From positions 1 through 36,413 of the forward strand of contig HF988473.1 of the NCBI GenBank assembly GCA_000431975.1: a DNA stretch of 36,413 bases, read 5' to 3'. Within the stretch, counting starts at the first letter, position 1; the number at the start of each line of letters is the position of its first letter. A model generated the notes under the pieces. That model had not been told where the DNA came from. It worked only from the letters and a program-made list of their open reading frames with translations, and made no database searches. The translations under genes and the position numbers were made by a program. Shown in pieces: positions 16,601 through 24,479 of this stretch. The stretch comes from Prevotella sp. CAG:924. Its GTDB lineage: Bacteria; Bacteroidota; Bacteroidia; Bacteroidales; Bacteroidaceae.

Positions 16601-18153
16601 CAGGCACCCTTTCCCATCCGGGACCCAATCTGACGGGACAGATGGTGGCTACCGGTTCGCTGGGGGTGAAGGCGCTCAATACGGTGTACACCCTCCAAAA
16701 CGATACGATCAACTTTGGCTATAATCAGATTGTTTTCCCCGGTTGTCGTGTGACGGATGTCAATGGAGCGGAGGCCACGATATGGGGATCGCTTTATCAT
16801 AAGCATCTCTCAGATATCTCGTTTGACCTGAATGTGAAAGCCAATAATCTGTTGGCTTACGACTTTGACGGCTCTGATGGCAGTGCCTTTTACGGTCATG
16901 TCCTTGCTACAGGTGACATACATCTACAGGGAGGTGACGGACAAGTGAATATTGATGTGAAGGCCCGTCCGGAGGCAGGCTCCCGCATAGTCTATAACGC
17001 ATCTTCACCGGAGTCGCTTTCGCAACAGGATTTTATCACGTGGCATGACCGTGATAGTCTGAAAGTACGTTATCCGTCCGTCTCCACCTCTTCCGCCCAT
17101 CCTCATCCGGATGAGGATGAAGCTGAGTCTTTACGCGATTTGTCGTCTGATATCCGTCTGAACCTGATGATTGACGCACAGCCCGATGCTACGCTCCGTG
17201 TGGTGATGGACCAGAGCACGGGCGACTACATTGACTTGAATGGTTCGGGTGTACTTCGCGCGTCTTATTACAACAAAGGTGGAGTAGAGCTCTATGGCAA
17301 TTACCTTATTGATCATGGCGTCTATAAGCTCACGGTACAGAACATCATCCGTCGTGTGTTTGAGTTCCAGCAAGGCGGAACCATCGCATTCGGAGGCAAT
17401 CCGATGAATGCCGCACTCAATCTGAAGGCACTCTACACCGTCAATTCCGTATCGCTCTCCGATCTACGGCTCGGACAGAGCTTTGCCAACAATAATATCC
17501 GTGTCGACTGTCTTATGAATATCACCGGCACGCCGCAGACTCCCCGTATAGACTTTTCTCTGGACATGCCCACCGTAGGAGCAGATGCCAAGCAGATGAT
17601 CATGAGCTTGCTCAACTCAGAAGAGGAAATGAACCAACAGGTGATCTATTTGTTGGCAGTGGGCCGTTTTTACCAGTCGACTAATAACTATGTGTCTGCA
17701 GAGAACGGATCGCAGTCGCAGACCTCCTTGGCCATGCAGAGCTTGCTCTCCGGCCAGCTCTCCCAGCAGGTGAACAACATCCTTTCTACGGTGATTCATG
17801 ACAATAACTGGAATTTCGGTGCCAATATCTCTACAGGTGACGAGGGCTGGAACAATGCGGAGTATGAGGGACTGCTCAGTGCCCGTCTGCTCAATAACCG
17901 TCTGCTCATCAATGGCCAGTTCGGTTATCGTGACAAGGCGACATCTGCCAATACCTCTTTCATCGGCGATTTCGATATCCGGTATCTCATATTCCCCAGT
18001 GGTAACTTCTCTGTGAGAGTCTACAATCAGACCAATGACCGCTATTTCACACGCAACTCTCTTACCACGCAGGGATTAGGTCTTATCTTGAAGAAAGACT
18101 TCACCAGTCTGCGGGATTTATTTTCAATAGAGAAGAAGAAAAAGAAAAAATGA
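13660..18153 (+). CDS. tamB: TamB-like translocation/assembly module protein (AsmA/DUF490)
   Basis: TamB-type proteins bridge the periplasm and help outer-membrane protein or lipid traffic. The 1497-residue product has an N-terminal anchor (about 6-28), long beta-rich repeats as in AsmA-like bridge proteins, and a C-terminal DUF490 domain with GVYKLTVQNIIRRVFEFQQG and GNPMNAALNLKALYTV. It ends in a poly-Lys tail. The start is TTG at 13660; no ATG in frame gives a complete membrane anchor. Around residues 651-670 a ten-residue segment is duplicated (RIFFGFPIEL, RIFFGISIEL). It overlaps the next gene by 4 bases (ATGA). Confidence 0.88.
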   Translation: MRTIKHIITGVIWTLAGLYLAVTILVNLPFVQSALGSEVAKLLSRKLGTCVLVGRVDLGLLNRVIVDDVRIQDQKGHQMILASRMSVSVDYMELIQGRVSVSSAQLFGLQANLYRATATAVPNYQFMLDSLKSKNPSSKSTLDLSIGSLIIRHGAIRYDQLDAPRLAKLDARHLSLSDISGHLVLYRYTPDSLNVFLKTLSMKERSGADLRELSLRFVANKTRASLTDFSLELPHSRLHTDEITATYRFEEGKLSMPTLQFDGSLTDSYVYVKDLAFLLPALQRYDQTAALSTSFSGTSTQLKIKRLETNVVAGGHTTTPIAHVLVSGFATNYTRPSVSRWLLNIEDLSWNEEALAVVKSDVPEMIARLGRLRYRGRAGGAGGSLYTRGRLSTAVGTADVMVDMKGRKLSAEVETGGFDLQRVLDDPNFGQLAAHLSLTGNLATKMFTANGTIDKFTYQQYDYRHIVLNGTYGHQAFDGHLSINDPNVKADFTGSVDLAHPKADLSLAIDHILPSALLRVPAQWHGRSFSGTLTARMAAPKLNSSILINQATGKVALNNFTMSSEEGDYHLDSLQIVARSDHRGHHLSVASDFAHLWLNGRFDYATFIQSVENLVIDRLPGIQQLTPVRRRAVSRSEFDLSGTITRGDWARIFFGFPIELRIFFGISIELHEPVTLTGNMSAARSSINADIQAPSFTYGGHDFEGTRLQLVTAADTLKADLTLARLNEEGRPSDFRLMAAACNDELSTVVQLDNHAPEQRLHGTLRSVTRLYREDGEPTTAEVNIRPSEISIGDTVLQVSPARVIYQRNRLAVDHLVLSRGGQRITVNGIASASANDSLLVGLHNVNVPYILELVNFHTVSFGGAASGQATVKQIFSKPQMSARLRVDDFHFEDGYLGTLFADAGWNDHDGRIEIQAQAVDSTATDPKGRRLDINGWVSPPNNTIDLTFAAHHTRAEFLEGFTSAFLEKINANVTGELRLAGTLSHPGPNLTGQMVATGSLGVKALNTVYTLQNDTINFGYNQIVFPGCRVTDVNGAEATIWGSLYHKHLSDISFDLNVKANNLLAYDFDGSDGSAFYGHVLATGDIHLQGGDGQVNIDVKARPEAGSRIVYNASSPESLSQQDFITWHDRDSLKVRYPSVSTSSAHPHPDEDEAESLRDLSSDIRLNLMIDAQPDATLRVVMDQSTGDYIDLNGSGVLRASYYNKGGVELYGNYLIDHGVYKLTVQNIIRRVFEFQQGGTIAFGGNPMNAALNLKALYTVNSVSLSDLRLGQSFANNNIRVDCLMNITGTPQTPRIDFSLDMPTVGADAKQMIMSLLNSEEEMNQQVIYLLAVGRFYQSTNNYVSAENGSQSQTSLAMQSLLSGQLSQQVNNILSTVIHDNNWNFGANISTGDEGWNNAEYEGLLSARLLNNRLLINGQFGYRDKATSANTSFIGDFDIRYLIFPSGNFSVRVYNQTNDRYFTRNSLTTQGLGLILKKDFTSLRDLFSIEKKKKKK
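15610..15669 (+). repeat. In-frame 30-bp tandem duplication in tamB
   Basis: Two adjacent 30-base units (15610-15639 and 15640-15669) differ at only two positions. They encode RIFFGFPIEL and RIFFGISIEL. The duplication keeps frame and adds ten residues to the beta-rich region. Confidence 0.9.
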
Positions 18154-18893
18154 GTCCCGCACTGATCCATACTCTTCGCACTTATGCGGCCCGTTATGAG
18201 ACATCGGCTTTTCTCAAAGACGATCCATCACAGTTCATGCATCAAGTAAGCGGCGACAATAACCGGGAGACGACAGCCTTTGTCGCCTCCTGCTTAAGTT
18301 ACGGCTCGCGCAAGCAGTTCTTGCCGAAGATACAAAGTATTATTGATGCGGCTGACGGTGATGTGTTTCACTGGGTAAGGGAGGGAGCCTATAGAAGTCT
18401 ATTCAAGGAAAACGATAAGAATAGTTTTTATCGCCTGTACAATTATCATACAATGGCTGTGTCTTTTGAGGCCTTGCAGGAGATCCTTCAGAAACAAGGC
18501 AGTTTGAAGGGCTTTGTCCGGGCGATAAGGAGCCGGCAAGCAATTGATGTGCTTGAAGGTCTGAGTGCATATTTTTATTCCCATGGGTTGACGGGGATTG
18601 TCCCTCGTCCTTATACTTCGTGTTGTAAGCGACCTTGCATGCTGTTACGATGGATGGTGCGCTGCGACTCACCCGTCGATCTCGGTCTTTGGAGTGATGT
18701 CGTCGACAGAGCGTCCCTTCTCATTCCCCTGGATACTCATGTAGTGCAGTCGGCTGTCCGCTTGGGACTTCTCGATCAGGTCCGCAGCTCTTGGCGCACG
18801 GTGGAAATATTGACAAAAAAGATGCGCGAAGTCTTCCCGGACGACCCTTCCCGGGGCGACTTCGCGCTGTATGGTTTAGATATCAATCGATAG
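18150..18893 (+). CDS. DUF2400 / TIGR02757 family protein
   Basis: The 247-residue product matches the TIGR02757 family: FVASCLSYGSRKQFLPKI near the N-terminus, CCKRPCMLLRWMVRCDSPVDLGLW in the middle and SRGDFALYGLDINR at the end. The family function is not established to my knowledge. The segment LIPLDTHVVQSAVRLGLL (about 191-208) resembles the catalytic-Asp strand of HhH-GPD DNA glycosylases (for example VDTHVxRVxxRLGL in Nth), with Asp195 in the key position. It starts inside the tamB stop (ATGA), so the two are translationally coupled. No signal peptide is present. Confidence 0.8.
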   Translation: MSPALIHTLRTYAARYETSAFLKDDPSQFMHQVSGDNNRETTAFVASCLSYGSRKQFLPKIQSIIDAADGDVFHWVREGAYRSLFKENDKNSFYRLYNYHTMAVSFEALQEILQKQGSLKGFVRAIRSRQAIDVLEGLSAYFYSHGLTGIVPRPYTSCCKRPCMLLRWMVRCDSPVDLGLWSDVVDRASLLIPLDTHVVQSAVRLGLLDQVRSSWRTVEILTKKMREVFPDDPSRGDFALYGLDINR

Positions 18894-18990
18894 TTCTTAA
18901 CCTAAACAGACCATTAGACCGCAGATATTCATCTCATAGGGTTGCCCGCCAATATAGAGTAATCTTCGGACCTTTAATGGCTGGTCGGGG

Positions 18991-21399
18991 TTAAAAATGC
19001 AGTTTCACGTCTACTCCACAATGGAATGGATTGCCTTGCTGGCCGAACCAATAATCGGTACCGGTCGCAGCGCTTTCTACAGCGAAGGTATTGTACTTCG
19101 TATTGGTGAGGTTACGTCCCCAAAGATTGACGGAGAGCCATTTGTAGTCGATGCGGGCATGGGCACCGAGCAGCGCATACATCTTCTGTGACAAGGTGTT
19201 GGCTTCGTCCCAGTAGGTCTTGCCTTGCGCAGAGGCATTGACACCGATGGTCAGTGTAAATTCGGAGCAGGTCTTGCTGAGGCCGAGAGTATAGTCGAGG
19301 CTGCCGCTGAGCGTGTGCATGGGTACGAACGGAATGTAGTTGTCTTTGTAGCTCACAGCCTTTTTTGCACCGTTGGTACTGATACTGTCGGTATAGTCTG
19401 TGAATACGGCGTGTGTGAAACCGTAACTCAGATTGTAGCTCAGATGATTGTTAAGTCCTTTTCCGTTGATGCCCAGTTCGATGCCACAGCTCTCGCTCTC
19501 GCCGGCGTTGACCATCATACGTCCAAAACCATAGTTGCCGGCCATGACGCTGAGCTGCTGATTCTTTACCTGCATAAAAAAGGCGGCAACATCGATGTGC
19601 ATTCTATTGTCGAAAAGATTCAGATGTGAACCGATTTCGTAGTTCCAGCTCGTTTCCGGCCGGTAAGAGATGGTATTTTCTATGTTCTTATAGTCTTCGG
19701 CTGTATGGGTGATCTCCATGTCGCCACGGGCTGATGAATTGTTCTGTAGCTCTGTCTGGAGAATGTCAGAAAACATTTGGATGTTATATCCACCGGCGCG
19801 ATAGCCTTTGCTGAGGACAGCGTAGACGTTGCTGTTCTGTCTTCCGAAGCGATAGCTAAGTCCTATCTTAGGCAACAGCTGATTGAAGTCATCATGTGCT
19901 TTGTTAGCCAGGTGGGAGGATAGATTGACCGTGGCCTGTGCGCCCATGACATTGGCTATAGAGGTCATGGCAGCGGAGGTCTTATAGTCTAAGCTCACAT
20001 GCTGATAGTCGTAACGCAGGCCGATGGTAGCGACAAGCTGGGGAGTGATGTCAAAATTAGATTCATGATAGATACCGAGGTTAGTGGCGGGTGTGTGGAA
20101 GAGGCCCGGTACCGTATTGAGATCGACATCCATGCTTACACCTCCCGCACGGTCAATCATTGCCGCAGCCATCTGCCTGGCTGCTTCCATATTGCCGCCG
20201 GCTGCCTGCAGGAATTTTTCGGCCATGGAATTGACCATGGCATTGTACATGGCATTCTGGATAGTGTTGCCAAGGAATGCATCCATGTCTTGCTCGAAAT
20301 GAACGGGTGTGTCGTTGCGTATCCATTGTAAGGTACCGAAAGCACCGATTGTCCAACGCCAGAAACCACCGACGGGTCGGGTGCTCTTGAATGTGAATTC
20401 CTGTGTGAGGGCATTCTCCACCTCCCGTTGTTGCATGTACATCCAGCTTTCGGGAAGATAGTCAATGTCCATCTGCAGGTCATCGTTGATATACTGGTAG
20501 CTCGTCGTAGAGTTGAACTCGAAACGGTTGCCCTGGTAATTGATGTTGAGGGCGGCATCGGCCATATGGCGCTTGTAATAGTTGCGGTAGTTCGTATTCG
20601 GTTCGTCGGTAGTACCGTCATCGTGCATCATACCGTAGGGAAATCCGTTCTGGTCGGTGTACTGGTAATTGGCCAGCAGGCTGATATCCCAGTTCCAGGT
20701 GGGCTGGTAGACGAGCTTTATGCGTCCGCCGGCTTCCTTATATTTGTCTGCACGGCTTCCATCGTATTGGTTGCGGAAGAAACCGTTGCGTGCGGAGAAG
20801 AAACCGCCGAGAGAGAAGGCAAACTGGTCGCTTACTTTATTATAATGGGATACGCTGTAATTCTGGTAGCCATGCGAGCCTCCTCCCAGACTTACGTCAG
20901 TGCCTTGATAGATCATTGGATTCTTGGTATAAAGACGTACCACTCCGCCTTCGGTATTCAGTCCATAGAGCGTGCCTTGAGGACCGCGTAGAATATCAGC
21001 ACGCGACAGGTCGTAGAGATGGAAGTTGTATGCGCTTTTGCTCATCAGTGGCATGCCGTCGACATATATGCCTACGGCAGGGGCGTTGACACGCGAGCCA
21101 AGGCCTCGTACATAGATAGAAGAGGTGTAACGGCTGCCGTAGTCGGGCATGACAAAGTTGGGTACGTAGGAGGACAGCTCACGCAGATCGCGTGTGCCTA
21201 AATTCTGAAGATCAATTGAAGAATACATGGAAGAACTTATAGGCTGCTGGCGCAGGCGATATTGTTCTTTCGACTGACGTACGATCTGTATTTCGTCCAG
21301 ATCGTACACTCTCGACGTGTCAGAGAGATTCGGCTCCCATGCACCGGCCGGCAGAGCGGCAGCAGTGGCGAGGAGGGTAAACAGGATCTTGTGGTGCAT
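18991..21399 (-). CDS. TonB-dependent outer-membrane receptor
   Basis: The receptor imports a ligand across the outer membrane using TonB energy. I start it at MHHKILFTLLATAAALPAGA, a good Sec signal, giving 802 residues. ATGs at 21411 and 21462 are alternatives. The TonB box region is near YDLDEIQIVRQS. The plug follows, with SSIYVRGLGSRVNAPAVGIYVDGMPL and ILRGPQGTLYGLNTEGGVVRLYTKNP. A 22-strand-type barrel ends in GVDVKLHF. It lacks the N-terminal carboxypeptidase-like domain and the SusD partner of SusC systems. No ligand genes are adjacent, so the substrate is unknown; iron complexes or cobalamin are possible. It is convergent with the DUF2400 gene. Confidence 0.9.
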   Translation of the reverse strand: MHHKILFTLLATAAALPAGAWEPNLSDTSRVYDLDEIQIVRQSKEQYRLRQQPISSSMYSSIDLQNLGTRDLRELSSYVPNFVMPDYGSRYTSSIYVRGLGSRVNAPAVGIYVDGMPLMSKSAYNFHLYDLSRADILRGPQGTLYGLNTEGGVVRLYTKNPMIYQGTDVSLGGGSHGYQNYSVSHYNKVSDQFAFSLGGFFSARNGFFRNQYDGSRADKYKEAGGRIKLVYQPTWNWDISLLANYQYTDQNGFPYGMMHDDGTTDEPNTNYRNYYKRHMADAALNINYQGNRFEFNSTTSYQYINDDLQMDIDYLPESWMYMQQREVENALTQEFTFKSTRPVGGFWRWTIGAFGTLQWIRNDTPVHFEQDMDAFLGNTIQNAMYNAMVNSMAEKFLQAAGGNMEAARQMAAAMIDRAGGVSMDVDLNTVPGLFHTPATNLGIYHESNFDITPQLVATIGLRYDYQHVSLDYKTSAAMTSIANVMGAQATVNLSSHLANKAHDDFNQLLPKIGLSYRFGRQNSNVYAVLSKGYRAGGYNIQMFSDILQTELQNNSSARGDMEITHTAEDYKNIENTISYRPETSWNYEIGSHLNLFDNRMHIDVAAFFMQVKNQQLSVMAGNYGFGRMMVNAGESESCGIELGINGKGLNNHLSYNLSYGFTHAVFTDYTDSISTNGAKKAVSYKDNYIPFVPMHTLSGSLDYTLGLSKTCSEFTLTIGVNASAQGKTYWDEANTLSQKMYALLGAHARIDYKWLSVNLWGRNLTNTKYNTFAVESAATGTDYWFGQQGNPFHCGVDVKLHF

Positions 21400-21523
21400 A
21401 TAAAATGTCATTGTTGGGTCCGCATAGTACAGAGTGATGTCCTGATGCAGCTGACGAGTCATGGAGAGGCTGCGCTGTCACGGGCGGACGCGGTTAAAGA
21501 GGCTGTCGACCTCTAAGGATTTG

Positions 21524-21555
21524 CAAAGTTACGGCTTTTTGCTTTTCTTCACAAT
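21524..21555 (-). promoter_or_regulatory. Promoter of the TonB receptor gene
   Basis: On the minus strand the -7 box TAACTTTG (21531-21524) is perfect, with ATTG (21555-21552) at the -33 site, spacer 20. The start near 21517 leaves a leader of about 118 bases, which begins with a small stem AGAGG/CCTCT (21514-21498). Confidence 0.65.
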
Positions 21556-21741
21556 CCTTATTTATGATGAAATTAGCAGGTGGATAAGGACAGTCCTATA
21601 TATGTATGAAGAGAACAGAGGTCGTCGGATATGAGTAAAGGGTATGTTTGTATATGATCTGAATGTTTGTGGTGCAGAAGGGAGAGGAAGTAAGGCTCTT
21701 GTCTGTGGCGGGTGATTCGATCCTTAAGGTATAGATTCGTA
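21556..21741. other. Divergent intergenic region, nothing recognised
   Basis: This stretch between the TonB receptor promoter and the dnaJ-like promoter holds no plausible gene. Short open frames have no protein-like character. I see no clear operator or hairpin. Confidence 0.4.
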
Positions 21742-21772
21742 TTTGACAACCAGTTCTTTGGCATACAATTTG
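21742..21772 (+). promoter_or_regulatory. Possible promoter of the DnaJ-like gene
   Basis: TTTG (21742-21745) is followed after 19 bases by ACAATTTG (21765-21772), which keeps the TTTG half of the -7 box but lacks the leading TA. It would leave a leader of about 40 bases. Confidence 0.4.
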
Positions 21773-21816
21773 CTGTAAAAATATCGGAAAATAAAAAAGA
21801 TAGGAGGACGTGGATT

Positions 21817-22524
21817 ATGGCATTTATTGATTATTATAAGATTCTTGGTGTTCCGCGTGACATTCCCCAAAAGGATGTTCGTGCGGCTTACCGCAAGCGT
21901 GCAAAACAATTCCATCCTGATCTTCATCCCGATGATCCGAAAGCTAAAGCCAAATTTCAAGCCTTGAATGAGGCTTATGAGGTGATAAGCGATCCGGAGA
22001 AGCGTAAGAAGTACGATCAGTTTGGTGAGCATTGGAAAGAGGCTGATGCTTTCGGCGGTGCCGGAGGCGGCGGACAGCAGTACCACTGGAATGGCGGCAG
22101 CGGGTCGCCTTTTGACGGCTTTGATTTCAGCAGCTTCTCTGGTGGTGGCGGTTTCTCCAGCTTCTTCCAGGATCTTTTTGGCCGAGGTGGAGGACGTAGC
22201 CGTCAGTCGGCAGGTTCTGGCTTTGAAGGCTTCGGCGGTTTTGGCGGCCGTCAGAGTTCGGGTCAGATGGAGGCAAAGGTAAGCATCGATCTCTATACGG
22301 CATTGCTCGGTGGCGAGGTGATGATTCAGTTGAAGAGTGGTGAACGTATCAAGTTAAAGATCAAGCCGGAGACGCAGAACGGTACGAAGGTGCGTTTGCG
22401 TGGTAAGGGTTATGATCGGGGCGACGGTACATTCGGTGATCTGATCATCACTTACAATGTGAAACTACCCACCAATTTGACTGAGCATCAGAAAGATCTG
22501 CTCAGACAGATGAGGATGGAGTAA
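21817..22524 (+). CDS. DnaJ-like cochaperone (zinc-finger-free, CbpA type)
   Basis: The cytoplasmic J-domain protein stimulates DnaK ATPase. The start at 21817 is supported by MAFIDYYKILGV, the usual J-domain beginning, and by AGGAGG 9 bases upstream. The 235-residue product has a J domain (about 4-70) with HPD at 33-35, then a Gly/Phe/Ser-rich linker (about 75-150), then one C-terminal substrate-binding domain (KVSIDLYTALLGGEVMIQL ... VRLRGKGYDRGDGTFGDL). CbpA proteins have two such domains and are near 300 residues, so this is a short form. No zinc finger is present. A hairpin follows at 22533-22568. Confidence 0.88.
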   Translation: MAFIDYYKILGVPRDIPQKDVRAAYRKRAKQFHPDLHPDDPKAKAKFQALNEAYEVISDPEKRKKYDQFGEHWKEADAFGGAGGGGQQYHWNGGSGSPFDGFDFSSFSGGGGFSSFFQDLFGRGGGRSRQSAGSGFEGFGGFGGRQSSGQMEAKVSIDLYTALLGGEVMIQLKSGERIKLKIKPETQNGTKVRLRGKGYDRGDGTFGDLIITYNVKLPTNLTEHQKDLLRQMRME

Positions 22525-22532
22525 AATTTTGT

Positions 22533-22568
22533 ATGCCCGTTGATGCAAGAAAAAGCATTGGCGGGCAT
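22533..22568 (+). terminator. Hairpin after the DnaJ-like gene
   Basis: A 14-bp stem (ATGCCCGTTGATGC with GCATTGGCGGGCAT, three G-U pairs) has an A-rich 8-base loop. The downstream T run is short (three T), so termination may be partial. The -33 element of the sigma-factor promoter lies inside its right arm. Confidence 0.55.
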
Positions 22569-22588
22569 TTACTGTATAGATACGTTTG
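22557..22588 (+). promoter_or_regulatory. Promoter of the ECF sigma factor gene
   Basis: ATTG (22557-22560) and a perfect -7 box TACGTTTG (22581-22588) are 20 bases apart. This matches the housekeeping consensus rather than an obviously different ECF-type promoter. The GTG start at 22600 is 12 bases beyond the -7 box. Confidence 0.65.
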
Positions 22589-22599
22589 GGACAATAACA

Positions 22600-23166
22600 G
22601 TGAGGATTTCCTTCGGTGAAGATAAGGAACGACAGATCATACAACGGTTGGGAAGAGGCGATGCCTCAGCCATGGACGATTTGTATGCACTCGCAGCGGA
22701 TAAGTTGGCGGGTGTCTGTGCCCGTTATATTTCGGCAGAGGCCGACCGCAAGGACATACTTCAGGAGAGCTTTATTAAGATATTTACCCGCATAGGTAGT
22801 TTTGACTATCGGGGTCATGGCTCTCTCATGGCCTGGATGACACGTATCGTCGTGAACGAGAGCTTGTTGTGGCTTCGACAGCGGCAGCGCGACTGTTTCG
22901 TGCAGACGGTAGCTGATGTCCCGGACGACGTGGCTGATGATCCGCCCGACACGACAGCACTGTCAGAGGATGAGTTGCTCAGTGCCGTACAGGCTCTTCC
23001 ACCCGGTTATCGGGCAGTATTCAACCTTTATGTCGTAGAGGGGAAGAGTCATCAGGAGATTAGCCGTCTGCTACATATCAAGCCCGATACATCGGCTTCG
23101 CAGCTTCATCGTGCCAAGCGGTTGCTGGCAGCAAATATCTATCAACTTATTCGGAAAAAACAATGA
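22600..23166 (+). CDS. ECF-type RNA polymerase sigma factor
   Basis: The 188-residue product has sigma region 2 (about 14-90, with DRKDILQESFIKIFTRIGSF and SLMAWMTRIVVNESLLWLRQR) and region 4 (about 120-185, with ALPPGYRAVFNLYVVEGKSHQEISRLL). Region 3 is absent, as in ECF sigma factors. I choose the GTG at 22600 because a perfect -7 box at 22581-22588 puts transcription start just before it. An upstream in-frame ATG at 22540 lies inside the hairpin and would predate the start site. Its stop overlaps the anti-sigma gene by 4 bases (ATGA), so the pair is co-translated. Confidence 0.88.
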   Translation: MRISFGEDKERQIIQRLGRGDASAMDDLYALAADKLAGVCARYISAEADRKDILQESFIKIFTRIGSFDYRGHGSLMAWMTRIVVNESLLWLRQRQRDCFVQTVADVPDDVADDPPDTTALSEDELLSAVQALPPGYRAVFNLYVVEGKSHQEISRLLHIKPDTSASQLHRAKRLLAANIYQLIRKKQ

Positions 23167-24467
23167 CTGTGGAAAAGGATTGGACAAGAGACATAAAAGA
23201 CCGGCTCAGTCGTCATGAGACGACAGCTCCTGTCGGCTTGCTTGATGATGTCAGGCAGGAAATGGCACGTCGTGGTCTGAAGCCCGGTCAGGGTGAGTCT
23301 GGTACAGCACGTCTTGTGCCCATGATGGCCTGGCGTCGAGTGGCGGCAGCTGTTGCGGTCGTTGCTGTTGTAGGGGCAGGCTTGTATGTGACAAGACCTT
23401 TCAAGGGAGACATAAAAGAGATTGCCCGTGAGAACAGGGAGGCAGCTTCCGGTCAGTTGGCTTCCGACCATTCTTCGTTCGTACAGGAGCGTGATGCCGG
23501 TAGTGGATCACTCATAGCGATCGGCACATCAGCAGCTATGCCGACTTCCTTGGAAGGGCACCGGATGGCAGAAGGGGCTGGCAGTCGATTAGAGGCTACC
23601 TCTGAAGCAAGTATGACATTGTCTGACACGTTGGTTGCGGAATCAGGATTAAGGGAACGTCAGACAGAAGAAAGGCCGGTGAACGAGCATGGAAGAGAAA
23701 AGCCGCGTGCTACGGAAGCCTATTCTTTAAAACCTTCCGAGTATGGCTATGAGAGGGTGAATCGTGAACATGCACCCCTTGCTTTCTCAGCTTATTTTTC
23801 CAGTGTAGGGTCAGCTTCTGCAGCATCCAACGGCTATGCCGTCTCAATGATGAGTTCCGATGTGAAATGCAATGGCCCGATGGCAGGTGTGACAGATTAT
23901 GTGAATTATGTGATGTTGATGTCGACTTCACAAGAGGTGCATGCCCATCATCGTCAACCCATCAAAGCCGGACTGTCACTTCGTGTACCGCTGACGGAAC
24001 GGTGGAGTGCAACAGTCGGAATAGACTACAGTTATCTCTCCTCAGATATGGATGTGGTGTCAGTAAGTGGAGTGTCGAGTTGCGATCAGCAACTTCACTA
24101 TATGGGAGTGCCCGTGATGATGAATTATAGCCTTTGGCATTCCCGTCTTTTTAATGTCTATCTCTCTGCCGGAGGCGAGATGCAATATCTGGTGCACGGC
24201 AAGATAAAGTGGCATGATAATGGTCGCTCTACAACAGAGGGAGCAGAGCAGAGCACGCCTGAAAGCAGTGTGTCCGATCATAGGCCACAATGGTCTGTGG
24301 GGGCTATGGCCGGAGCCGAGATCAGGATCGTTAAGGGACTCAGTATCTATGCCGAGCCAGGCTTGAGCTATTATTTCGACAACGGTAGCTCTGTTAGAAA
24401 TATTTATAAGGACAAGCCGCTCAATTTCAGTCTGAATTTGGGTATGCGGTGGACTGTGGGCGACTAG
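23163..24467 (+). CDS. Dual-membrane-spanning anti-sigma factor with C-terminal beta barrel
   Basis: The 434-residue product has a cytoplasmic N-terminus (1-55, charged, no zinc-binding HxxxCxxC), one membrane helix (about 59-76, AAAVAVVAVVGAGLYV), a long low-complexity periplasmic linker (about 80-200) and a C-terminal outer-membrane barrel (about 204-434). Barrel strands include IKAGLSLRVPLTERWSATVG, HYMGVPVMMNYSLW, WSVGAMAGAEIRIVKGLSIYAEPG and the final NFSLNLGMRW. It directly follows and overlaps the sigma gene. This layout fits the dual-membrane-spanning anti-sigma (Dma) proteins described in Bacteroides thetaiotaomicron and linked to vesicle formation. The inducing signal is unknown. 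It is convergent with the nitroreductase gene, 12 bases apart, with no terminator between. Confidence 0.75.
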   Translation: MTVEKDWTRDIKDRLSRHETTAPVGLLDDVRQEMARRGLKPGQGESGTARLVPMMAWRRVAAAVAVVAVVGAGLYVTRPFKGDIKEIARENREAASGQLASDHSSFVQERDAGSGSLIAIGTSAAMPTSLEGHRMAEGAGSRLEATSEASMTLSDTLVAESGLRERQTEERPVNEHGREKPRATEAYSLKPSEYGYERVNREHAPLAFSAYFSSVGSASAASNGYAVSMMSSDVKCNGPMAGVTDYVNYVMLMSTSQEVHAHHRQPIKAGLSLRVPLTERWSATVGIDYSYLSSDMDVVSVSGVSSCDQQLHYMGVPVMMNYSLWHSRLFNVYLSAGGEMQYLVHGKIKWHDNGRSTTEGAEQSTPESSVSDHRPQWSVGAMAGAEIRIVKGLSIYAEPGLSYYFDNGSSVRNIYKDKPLNFSLNLGMRWTVGD

Positions 24468-24479
24468 TCCTCTTTCTCT

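Noticed and set aside
18894..18990. Long-range inverted match GACCATTA / TAATGG-ct-GGTC between the DUF2400 and TonB receptor genes
   Set aside because: The stem has a bulge and a loop of over 50 bases with no T run; too weak to call a terminator.
18991..21462. SusC-type receptor of a polysaccharide utilisation locus
   Set aside because: The N-terminal extra domain of SusC proteins is missing and there is no SusD gene beside it; the GH2 gene is over 7 kb away.
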